Origin: Archilochus colubris | Taxonomy: Eukaryota; Chordata; Aves; Apodiformes; Trochilidae | NCBI GenBank assembly: GCA_023079485.1 | Contig: CM041104.1 | Coordinates: forward strand, 6,928,864-6,992,863 | Length of the DNA: 64,000 bases | Reading direction: 5' to 3' | In this document: piece after piece, positions 54,147 to 64,000 of the stretch | Numbering within the stretch: the first letter of the stretch is position 1 | Layout: each line of letters starts with the position of its first letter | Made by a program: the position numbers and the translations under genes | Notes under the pieces: generated by a model | Databases searched by the model: none | What the model was told of the DNA's origin: nothing | The model's input: only the letters and a program-made list of their open reading frames with translations

Positions 54147-54239
54147 TATTTATTTGCCTTACTGTAGCATCTAGAGGCACTCTTGCTAGACTTGAACCCC
54201 ACTGTGCTAGAGGCTGAACCCACAGAGAGGACACAGTTT
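54147..54239 (+). repeat. Ancient amniote interspersed-repeat fragment
   Basis: TATTTGCCTTACTGTAGCAT, then CTAGAGGCACTC and AACCCCACTGTGCTAGAGGC, followed by CAGAGAGGACACAG. This order of blocks resembles an old repeat common in reptile and bird genomes (block pattern 'tacagtagcacctag ... ccccattgtgctag ... acacag') as remembered; I cannot name its family with confidence. Confidence 0.5.
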
Positions 54240-55816
54240 AAAACCTCAATCCTGAGTCCTAGCAGAGGAAAACATGGCAATGGAAGCCTGTAGAACATGC
54301 TGCTGAGGAAGACAAACCCGTCCACTCACCAAAGGGAAAATTTTATTTTGTGTCTCAATGGCATAAGCTGACACATTTGCTCTAACTGTTGAATTTAGGT
54401 TGGCTAGATGCAGGCTGATCCTAATATTTAAACTAGTTCCATACATTTGAATTGAATTGCATTTTTAAATTAAAATTTGAGTTCAATTATGTCCTCCAAG
54501 TTAATAACACTGCCTAAAATTAATTCTTGCTTCTCTTCTTGTTTTGTCCCTGCATTTTGAATAATAGGATGACAGAAGATAGCTAAAAGGAGTTTGCTGA
54601 ACAGCCTTCCATCTGTCTTTGCTCAAAGAAGATTTCCACAGAAACTGGAGGTAAGCAAAGAACAAATATTTCCATATTACAGCAGTGGGTTAAAGTGGAA
54701 AGCTAAGTATGCTCACTCCATGTGAAACTGATTAGTCTTTATTTTAGCAAAGCAAAGGGAGTGCAGAATGTACAGGCATATCCAAATCAGCTTTAAGCTA
54801 CTAAGTGTGGGTACAGATAGCTGAAAGTACATTGCAGGATGTATTATCTAGACCCTTTTTCAGGAGCTAACCTGCACAGCAGCCTGCATTGCCCTGTCTT
54901 CACTATTAAAGGTCCTGGTACCACCTCCACAACAGCTGCATTGATTGCAGCCACACTTCAAACTGCACCAGCAGCATCCTCCCAAATGGCTCAGTACAAA
55001 AACCTCCTCACCACTGCTCTCCTGAAACTCAGACTGATTTTCATAAACTGCTTATATTTGCCCTAGAGTGTACATTAACAAGACATGTATTTGTTAATAC
55101 CTGAAGCTACTCCTAATCCAGTTGGCTGGATGTCCACAGCCAGCTCTCCCCTCATGTACACTGTAGTTTTGAAAGGAAGAGAGGAACAGACTTATCTCTG
55201 GCAATCTCTCAAGTGCAAGTCACTCTTGCCTCTGAACCTGGCTCCAAAAGCCCATTGCAAGCCTCTGCCTTACAGGTACCCTGTTCAGACTTGCAGGCCA
55301 TTAGCAAAGGGGCAAAGCTGGCTCCTTTGAGACAGATAACAAATCAGCTTGTTGTCTGACTCTGCTTCTATTTAGCAATGTGTCAATTAACCTGACATTC
55401 AAAATGTTAGGACAAAGTCATTCTGAGCATGGATCTTGGATTCAGACCTCCTCCTGCTTAAAAAAAAAAAAAAACCAAACAAAAAACCCCTAGTATTTAA
55501 TCAGTCTCTTTAAATCCCTGCCAAATACCTGTTTATGCTGTGAGCAAATAATTACTTTTCTACAAGGAACAAAGTATTAATTAAGAGTATTCATCAGACT
55601 CCTATTCTATAGGATTTATTTGCCACAGGTGTCAGCCAGAGGTGAGAGAGGGATTAGTATACAATCAAGGGCTTTCTAAGTTAAGTCCTCTCCTTGTGGT
55701 TAGCTGTTAATAACAAAGTTGTCACCAAAAGAAAGAATTTAATAGTTTTAATTGGGTTTAATTACTTGGAAACTCCTGAAAAATGGGACAGCTTGGCTGT
55801 AGTATAAAAATTACAG

Positions 55817-55835
55817 TAATAATAATAATAATAAT
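55817..55835. repeat. (TAA)6 microsatellite
   Basis: Six TAA trinucleotides in tandem in the 10-kb EYA2 intron. Confidence 0.95.
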
Positions 55836-58800
55836 TTAAAAAGCAGATACAAATCCCTGGACCACATGTTTGAACAAAAAGAATCTGTGAGAATAATCAT
55901 TCTTTGGTTGTAATATTTATACCATAATCAGAATTTGAGACATGAACAAGGTTTATTAACCTTGAAAACTGACCATGTGCATCAGTTCTAGTTCAAGTAA
56001 GTCTGCACCTTTTTGGAAAAGGAGAACACATTTAGCTCTTTCACTATACCTAAGTAGCTTAGCTTGCACTTTTATCTTTTTAATAGATGCAGGCTACAGC
56101 TAGACCTAGCTTCTCAAAGCTTTTTAAGTGAGAAAATGTGTATTTGTGAGAAAAGTAGCTCAGGAGCCTGCAACCCAGTGAATTTATGGAAGATTCTACA
56201 CCTCAGATTTTTTTTTTTTAATTATTGTTCTTTTCCAAATAGAATCACCCATCTTTTTAGGCTTTAAGCTTTCTTTCCCCCCAAATGAAGAAATATTGTT
56301 TTACCTAAACATTGATCCATCCAGGTTTATTTGACAATCTACCAAATTCAGATGGATAGCATCTACAGTCACCATCAGGTGACCTTACAAAAAGTCCACC
56401 CTAGACCTAGAGCACATACAATTTAATCTCATTTCTTCAGATACCTTTTCATATTCACCCTTATTGTGATTTGAGAGGTACTTCTAAGGTCTTGCTTATT
56501 ATTTACTGAAGAACTTTCTTTTTACTCACATGTATCTGTTCAGAAATGCTTGGGAACCACACCCTGGAAATCACTCCAATAAAAAAAAGGGCACAGTGCT
56601 CACTTAAATTCTTACACTGAAGAGCACACAGGGGTTGAAAAGATTCTCTCTCTCTGAATGAACTACTCTTAGAAACAAGCAGCAATGACTACATTAATTT
56701 ATTCAGTGTCTGAAATGGATTCCAGTCCTGTGGGAGTACTGTACTTAAATACAGGTTAAAAGCTGGGCCATGATTCCTGAGAACAAATGGAAATTATTTT
56801 TACTTAGCAATACAAAGGGTTCATCATTAAAAAATCTACAACTAATTTCTTTTTACTATACACACATAAATGTCAAAAGAAGGTGTGGAATTTAACCCAA
56901 TATGTCTTCATTCCCTTCAACACAGGAAATTCACTATATTTCTGTATGTATATCCTTGATAGCTCTGTGAAAAATACAAACTATTGGAAAGCTTGGTGGC
57001 AACACATCACAGTGTGATGCAGCACAACTGCTTATTGTGCACATGCAACTTCTCAGTGTGAGTTATGTCCCTTTGGTTTTTAAACTTACTTTCACCTCAA
57101 AATCAAGTCATGATTCTGTGACACTGGAAAGCAGGTGCCCTTTACTCATGCTTGTTTTACAGTCCAGCATTGTTTGTGATACGGATGCTATGTAAAAAAT
57201 AATCCTTTAATAGTTCCAAATGCCACGTGCACTTTGCTTAGAAACCTCTCTGTTCACCTAAGCTGTGCTACAAGAGGTTACATCTACACAAGCTGAGAGC
57301 ATCTCCTCTACCCACCATCTAAGCTGTTGAGGAGCTGCTTTTCCTATTTCTGCTGCTGCTTCTCATCAGCCAGTAAGATGATAAACACAGATGTTTGCAC
57401 CCGAAATACACATTTGAAATAATGAAATGGCTGGAATTATTTACTCCCTTCTCTCCAATAATGAAGTAATAATTGATATAGCAGCATGTCTAAAGTAACA
57501 GACTTTTTTATTACCTGCAGTGATTGAATGCTTTTTTAATTTAACTTAAAAAGGCATTAAATACAAGGTTTAGCCTCCAGTGGGTAAAAAAAATCTCCAA
57601 CTTCCTCAGAAAATCCTTTCCAAATTGTATTCATCTTGACTTAATCCATGATCTACCGAGTGAATTAGGCTCTATTTGTTTTGAAAATCTATTTTATGGA
57701 GTTCCAAGGACTGTGTTTTCCTTAGGAAGGGCTTATTCTGCCTTTCTGATGAGGATGCCTGCTAGCAGCCCTCAGCATAGGCCTCTGCAGGTTTTTAACG
57801 TCCCAAGGTGCCCCACACATATAACTAACAAAATGTAAATAAACACAGCTGAGCCAGTAAGAAATTGGAAGGTTTTCTCATTAAAGAAATAAAATAAACA
57901 GATGTCCTTAAGCACTTTGGCTCATGTTTGTCAAAGGAATGGAAAACTCTCAGATGTTTGAACAGCAGTAGTGATATAAGGCCACATCTCAAGCGAGAGA
58001 AGAAAAAAAGGGAGGCTGTGGCACTTAGAGTTAACAAATAGTCCTCAAGGGAAGGCACTTTTGATTTGAACCTTAGCAACTTCTACAAATAGTTTTTAAC
58101 AGCTGAGCAATAAAATGGGGTTTTATTCCTTCTCAGTTTGTAAAGTAGTAAAGGACAGATTCAGCCATTAGAAGCATGAATCACCATCAGATTTGATTAA
58201 ATCCCTGTGGTGTTTCAATAGGGTCCTGGATTTCGGGTCCTACAAGAGAACGAAGCAGGGGAATGCACAAGCTACTTCAAGCATTCAATGAAAGCAGAAA
58301 GAGCAAATAAACAAACAAACGGTATCCCTTGGATTGTACAAATATCTTGTGTAGAGCCAAGCAAGAACTTTTCAATGACTTTGGTTTGTAATTGGAAATT
58401 ATAATTTGTTTCAAGGAAAACTTTTTGTAAGAACATACAGCTGCTAGTGAAACTTTTGAGGAAGAAGGTTTCTTAGATCCACATCATAATTCCTGGTGAG
58501 AACAAGACAGTACTGTTCACAGACAGCCAACACACAGCAGCTATAACATTTCCTTGAAATGCTAGAAAATCATGTTTATATCCTGCCTCAAGTGGGCCAA
58601 GCAGCAATTTTAGCTACTCTGTCCAAATGGTCTTCAGGCTTTCTATCACTGGAGGACTCATTTCCTTTTAGTCCTTCGCATACCTGTGCCACTGCAAGTC
58701 CTACATCAGAGAGGCACAGATTGCAAACCTGAGTGCATGCCCTGTCTCTATCTCGTGATACCTACCTGCTTACAACTTGGATAAATCTTGTGTTGCTAAT

Positions 58801-61588
58801 TCTGAAATGCATAAGCAAAGGAAATATGGCTCTCATGAAAAAAAAGCCTCTACATCAATCCAGCAGCTGTGAGGAAACCTACAAGTCCCCAATGAAACTG
58901 CCAGAGTGGCCACTTGAGGCACAGTGACCACATAGCCCAGGCTCACAAGGACACAGCACAGACAGGCAGCCTGAACACCTTTCAGCTAAGGTTAACTAAA
59001 ATCTAGAGCATGACTCTGCATGATTCTGATTTAAAACTCTGACATAATGTGCATTATTATTCTTGCAGTACATTTTTCTTAATTTGAGCCAATCGCTGAA
59101 TCTATGGTTGATGTTCCTCCTATCTCCAGAAAAATCACCTCAGAAAGAGGTATTCTTCTTTAGCTTGATCAACTCTATAGGCTAATTCTTTAAGGGGCTG
59201 CACAGCAGCTCTACCAGTGCAACAGACTTAGGATACTAATGTTGGTCAGGGGAATGGTCAAGGTCTTGTAAACAGCCATTTTTTCTGGAGGAAGACATAG
59301 AGAACCAAGACTTTCATGTGTGAAATTTAATTCAAAGCACATGCATGTCTAATTACAGGTACATGAATCTTCTATGATCAACTATGGACAAAAATAAGAA
59401 CTGTAGGCCTGGATATTTAATTTATTTTGAGATTAACACTTCCTACACTATTCAAGTAAGAGATTCTGAACCTTTATTAACCTATGGCTCACTGCTTCAC
59501 TTGTACTTGATAGTTCATCTCACTTAAATATTTTTGAATTTTATTACTATTTAATGGCTCCCAGGACAGCCTGAGTGTGCTGTATTTCCCTCTTGGTTTA
59601 AGGTCTGTTCCAGAGCCCACCAAAGCCCCTGCTTGTCTTTGGATCAAGCTGTTAGTCCATAATACTTTCATAATACAACCATTTTCCTTATAGGGAAGCC
59701 CTGAGGAATTTAATACTGATGAATCAAATGAAGAACTAAGAAAAAAAATCCTTCCAGAGAAGTTTCTCAAAAGAGCTCGTTGTAACTTAATAGGAAAGAT
59801 GATTCATTCATTAAAAAAAAAAAAAAATCCTGTTTTTATCATTCTTTACATTTGTATAAAGGAAAAAGCCAACAGAATCTTGTTGTTTTGTACCCTTTAA
59901 AGCCTTCCAAAACAGACAGTCCCTCCAGTTACCTCTTCCTGTTTTCCTCGCTCCCTAGCTCCTTTTGCAGGCTGCTGTTCATCAGTGCTGTGTCTTGGCC
60001 TAACTCTTCTCTCATGGACAGTGGGCACAGCTTGGCTACTGGTAAGTGCTTTTGATAAACCCCTTATGGCTCCACACCAGGTGCTCTGGAGATGACAGTT
60101 TCTGCCTTTGTGGCAGCCCATCAGGAAGATCTCACAGAGACTGCTGTGGCTCAGCTTTGCACCTCCATGAGTCCACCTCATTCCTCAGCCCACCACCACC
60201 TGCCCCCATGTGCAGTAGATCCCGGCCCCACAGCCTCTAAACTTGGCAGGAGGCAGCAGGTGAAGGCATTTGCTTCAGAGGTTTTATGCAAGACAAAGTC
60301 AGCCCATTAAGGGAATTCTCCATATGCACACTGCAGCCCCTACCCAATGCTAAGCATGAGCACATAGCAGATCTACACAGTTTATGTTTCCTGATCCTGC
60401 CTAATTCTTTCTATTTTTTGCAGTACATTTGAGCTTACACATGTATACCCCAGACTGCCTCCTTCATTACGTTCCCTGGGAAAAGTAACCAGTTCAATTA
60501 CCTTGTACAACATGGGGCTGAATAAATCCCTGCTTGGAAACACGTGCTTGGTTTTGAGAGGGTGCTGCTAGAAGTGTTAGCAGCATTCCAAGTGCTGCAG
60601 TAGACTTCCACACCACAAACACCATTTTATATCCTTTACAACTGTGCACATCTAATAGCAAACAATAAATCTATCTTACTAATTACACATTCAGCTTGTT
60701 ATAACCATCGTAAAACAAGTACAGCTGGTAAAGCCATGAAATGATGTCAAATCATATTTCTGCTTTCTAGAGAGAAGCAGGGATATTTTCCAGTCTCATG
60801 ATGAAGCTGACTGTTCAAAGCCATATGTGGAAACAGCTGCCAACTAGGTCATCCACCTTTAATTAGGTAATGATATTGTCTTTTTTCCTACCCCTTTAAA
60901 AGAGTCTGACATTCTGTAATTCAAAGTGACTTAAGTGTTTATCATAAAAACAGCCTTAGGAAGAAATTGAAGCACATGGTATTAAATCCAAGAGCTAGGG
61001 TTTTCTCCTTAGCAGCCAACTTTGATCTGTTCAGCCACAGAGTTACCCAAAAAAATGGAAATTGCCTGCATCTCAAAGGGGTATCCATATTTTTATGGAT
61101 ATCTTAAGATATGGTTCCTAAAACCCCTTAAAAATGTGAGCTTCAGCAGCCATGTGGGAAAGAAGAGCCAGTATTCTTCACAGCAAACCAGACTGACCAA
61201 CACAAAATCTCAAATATTGTCTGAGATCCATAAGAAAACACTGGTCTAACAAAAAATGTGTTACCTCATTGAGGCTAGAGTTAATGCTGCCTGGCTACTT
61301 GGTAGGATTTTTCTTGCAGAAGACAGACACTGAAAGAACATCCTGGTGCCCTATATAGCAACAGCTGAACAACCTAAGTTTTCAAAAAACAAAGGGCTAC
61401 TTGCAACATGGAAGGGAGGTAAATTAAATTTTCACATGTTAGAGGGAAATACCACAGGACATATTTATACAAATATGTCTGAATAAAATCAGCAGCATCT
61501 GCTCAAAAAGCTGTCTCATTAGCTGCCCCCACAGTTCCCGATGCAATTTGGCTGGACAAGCAGTAATGTTAAAAAAATTAAATTTTAC

Positions 61589-61672
61589 CTTCCCATATCT
61601 GGATGCAAAGGTTCCCGTGAGTAAGGAGTGAAAAATAATTATCGTTTCATCCAAATCCCACACAAACACACG
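61589..61672 (-). CDS. EYA2: EYA2 exon w3: catalytic DLDET motif
   Basis: 84 nt, 28 codons, phase 0 at both ends. It begins [20 protein letters not shown] and ends [13 protein letters not shown] is the HAD motif I: the first Asp is the nucleophile and the second the general acid. This exon opens the EYA domain. The minus-strand acceptor is GTCATCACAG and the donor GTAAAA. Confidence 0.98.
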
Positions 61673-62172
61673 CTGTGATGACAGACGGGATGGAGAAAAG
61701 AAATACAGTTACATATTAAGACATTGCAAAAATTTGTTCAGTCAGAAAATATGTCCTGTTGGACTAGAGCTTTTTAAGATCTCAGACTCATTTGGGGCAC
61801 TGACAGTAGGTGATTTGTGAAAGTGGGCAAAATCAAACATCAGAAATTTTGGAACTATGTGTGTGCTGGTCATCCTGAGTCTCCTCATGAGCACCACAAA
61901 AATCCCCCATTGCATTTCAAATCAGGGAAACTAAACAGCAGACTTATAAAAAGCCCAAAGGAAAAAAAGAAGTACATATGAAGGACAGTTTGAGATGCTG
62001 ATTATACAGAAACCAAGCAACTGTTTTGACTACTTATGTCTGTAGGCTCCACTTATATTACTGATTTCATTCTGACTCTTACAACTTACCAGTCTGATGG
62101 TAAGATTTGCTAACAGATGTAACTATTTATCTTCACTGGATTTACAAAGGCAATATAAATTAAAGTTATTAC

Positions 62173-62297
62173 CTCAATCTCACTGTCAGCAGTAGGGGAA
62201 GGATCGTTGCTTCTTTTTGACCGGGCTCGTACCTTGCCATCCGACCCTCTGTGATGTCTGTCTGTTTCTATATCTTTTGCTGGTGTTGAATATTCCC
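62173..62297 (-). CDS. EYA2: EYA2 exon w2: linker before the EYA domain
   Basis: 125 nt. It completes a split Gly, then 41 residues: [17 protein letters not shown], then [21 protein letters not shown]. It is basic and Ser/Pro-rich. Compared with the human protein as I recall it, about six residues are missing between EY and STPAK. The minus-strand acceptor is TTTTGCTAATAG and the donor GTAATA. Confidence 0.95.
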
Positions 62298-63927
62298 CTA
62301 TTAGCAAAAAAAAAAAATTCACTGTAAACTTAAATTTTGCACTGTATCATTACAATTAAAGCATGAAGCCTTTTAATGGAGAGCACCAAAAACATTGTGA
62401 AAACACCATCAGAAAATTGTACCCATCTCATGTCAAGAGCTGATGTTGTTAATTAACTATTTGTTAAATTAAATTGCTAAATTAATTTTCAAGTCCTAAG
62501 ATTTTTTACAATTTCAAAAATCACCAAGACTGCATATATAACATTTTAAAATGAACACATCACTTCAAAAACTTTATCACATTTTTCACTGAAAAACATA
62601 GCTTTTTGAACTTTACTTCCCCCCTGCTTTTCAAGAGATAAATTTAGAAAGGCAATGGAAAAGGAAACCAAGACCAATTCAACTTCTGAAAAAGAGATGT
62701 TTTTTCTTTAAGCACTTTGATGAATGATCATGATTAAAAATACTTTCAACATCAACTTTCATTTAGAAATAGTGTATAGCCATATTCCATTTCACAGAGG
62801 ACAGTAATTATTTAGGAATAACTGAGAAGAGACAGTCAAAAGTGAACTTCCTTGCATACAGTATCTGTTTTGATTGGCTTGAATTTCATAAACTTGTCCA
62901 GATTTCACTTACCTTCCATTACAAATCTGTTTCAACCCTATTTTTCTTTTCACCTTGCTAAGCTGTGGCCTCTCCACCTTCCTAGAATAAGCATATTCTT
63001 CTTCAGAGAAGCATGGTTTGCACCTCACAAGCCTTTTGAAATCACCCTTTCTCAAAAAGCCTGAGATAAAATCTAAGGAACAGAAAATCCTCCAACTGCT
63101 CTTAGAGTAATCCATTACCACTTATTTTAAAACCAATATTAGTTTATTTTTCTTTAAGAGCAAGCACAGATGTTCAGATGTGCTTTGTAAGTCAGGAGAC
63201 CTACAATGGGTGTATTCTGTGATCATACACAAATTATCTGGTATTCTTGCACGCCAGTGAAAACTTTAGCAGGGAAGTGATATCTGAAGATTGTACTTGC
63301 ACATTAGAGATTCATAATCTGTCAGTAATTCCGTAAACCATCTAAACTTTGAGACTTTAAAAATTAGGGTCACAAAGAGAGGCCACAAATTTTGAAGTCT
63401 GTGTGGGATTCTACTTGAACTTTCAACTTACACAGTTTGTCTTGATTTTTTGAAGAGGGACTTTCTCTTGACATCCTTATTTATGAATGCATTTATCACA
63501 TGTTGTTGTAAGGGATGAATATAAACCTTGATAAAGACATGGGCTAAAAAGGCATCAGACAGTCAGGATACTCTGGGACTTTCAGCCACAGAGTGTAGTT
63601 GTTCATCTTGAACTCATTGCTGCCCATGGTAGCCCTCAGAACTGATCTGGGTTTTGTGTGTAATTATTTTACCTTACTGTACTGTCTTTAGAGGAGATCA
63701 AATCTTGTATCCTCATGAAAATGACACAGGATGGTTTTATAGAGACTAAATATTCTAATCTCTTTCCAAAAGCCTGTGTTGCATTGTGTAAGCAGAACCA
63801 TTAAGTGGTAGGAAAATTGATTTATCCATGTAAATACATGTATGTTTAAAAATTCCAACAAGATTATGGTGTTTATGGCTACAGGTGACTGAGACTGCCA
63901 AACTGAAAACACAAGAGATGCACCTAC

Positions 63928-64000
63928 CAGACAGTGATTCTGTGCTCTGACTGGTGATATTGTGAGAAGACTCCTGCAGAGAGTAAGTAGAGGTTGGGAT
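63928..64000 (-). CDS. EYA2: EYA2 exon w1: end of transactivation region (partial)
   Basis: Partial exon cut by the window end. The minus strand from 64000 reads IPTSTYSLQESSHNITSQ, then STESLS and one base of a split Gly, with donor GTAGGT. It corresponds to the Ser/Thr-rich end of the N-terminal transactivation region (STYVLQEASHN in human as remembered). Upstream exons lie beyond 64000. Confidence 0.9.

Larger units (their letters stand above)
51615..61588 (-). other. EYA2: EYA2 intron, 10 kb
   Basis: The longest intron in the window. It contains the A-rich run at 51936-51968, an ancient interspersed repeat fragment at 54147-54239, a TAA microsatellite at 55817-55835, and homeodomain-like AT-rich clusters near 53285-53299. 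No coding exon was recognised, and phases on both sides are complete without one. Confidence 0.8.
37870..64000 (-). other. EYA2: EYA2 gene, 3' half (10 resolved exons, 5' end outside window)
   Basis: Gene-level entry. EYA2 (eyes absent homolog 2) is a SIX/DACH-partner transcription cofactor and a HAD-family protein tyrosine phosphatase that acts in nucleus and cytoplasm. In transcription order the exons are 64000-63928 (cut by the window end), 62297-62173, 61672-61589, 51614-51525, 46011-45953, 45465-45305, 44575-44461, 43840-43719, 42922-42822 and 38735-38655 (stop). All borders are GT/AG with matching phases, and the total is 336 residues plus stop. The 270 residues from [10 protein letters not shown] to LELEYL form the full EYA domain, the expected family length. 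The N-terminal Tyr/Ser/Gln/Pro-rich transactivation part is mostly beyond the window. EYA2 rather than EYA1/3/4 is supported by the linker sequence and by ZMYND8 being its neighbour. Confidence 0.95.

Noticed and set aside
59852..60310. Cluster of open frames and a GTAAGT donor-like site at about 60041 in the EYA2 intron
   Set aside because: No homologous protein was recognised, no paired acceptor gives an in-phase exon, and the local GC rise alone explains the open frames.

Overview
This is a vertebrate, almost certainly bird, genomic window. The evidence is long AT-rich introns with GT...AG splice sites, CR1 retrotransposon 3' ends carrying the typical repeated GAATCATA tail, and proteins nearly identical to known vertebrate families. 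The species cannot be resolved. No operon, phage, CRISPR or other prokaryotic structure is present.

Two protein-coding genes converge tail to tail. Positions 1 to about 33.76 kb (+ strand) carry all but the first coding exon(s) of ZMYND8 (PRKCBP1/RACK7), a chromatin reader. I resolved 20 consecutive exons whose phases all agree and which encode 1168 residues: lysine-rich N-terminal segment, PHD finger, bromodomain, small zinc module, PWWP domain, long low-complexity middle, coiled coil, MYND zinc finger and C-terminal tail. The translation start lies upstream of the window. The last two exons encode a short Thr/Val/Gln-rich end that differs from the human C terminus I remember.

Positions about 33.77 to 37.87 kb are intergenic. 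They hold a G-rich, quadruplex-prone block just after the ZMYND8 poly(A) site and a possible old CR1 scrap.

Positions about 37.87 to 64 kb (- strand) carry the 3' half of EYA2, a transcription cofactor and HAD-type tyrosine phosphatase. Ten exons were resolved, the first cut by the window end. They encode the end of the transactivation region and the complete 270-residue EYA domain. The introns include a 10-kb and a 5.5-kb intron with candidate regulatory sequence that can only be tested by cross-species comparison.

Both genes encode nuclear regulators. Their convergent neighbour arrangement matches human chromosome 20q13 as I remember it. The non-exonic sequence contains three CR1 fragments, one antisense LTR-like insertion in a ZMYND8 intron, one ancient interspersed-repeat fragment in EYA2 and several short microsatellites. 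The most useful second-look items are the ZMYND8 C terminus, a frame-preserving 12-nt candidate microexon, the LTR, and the G-rich block between the two genes.
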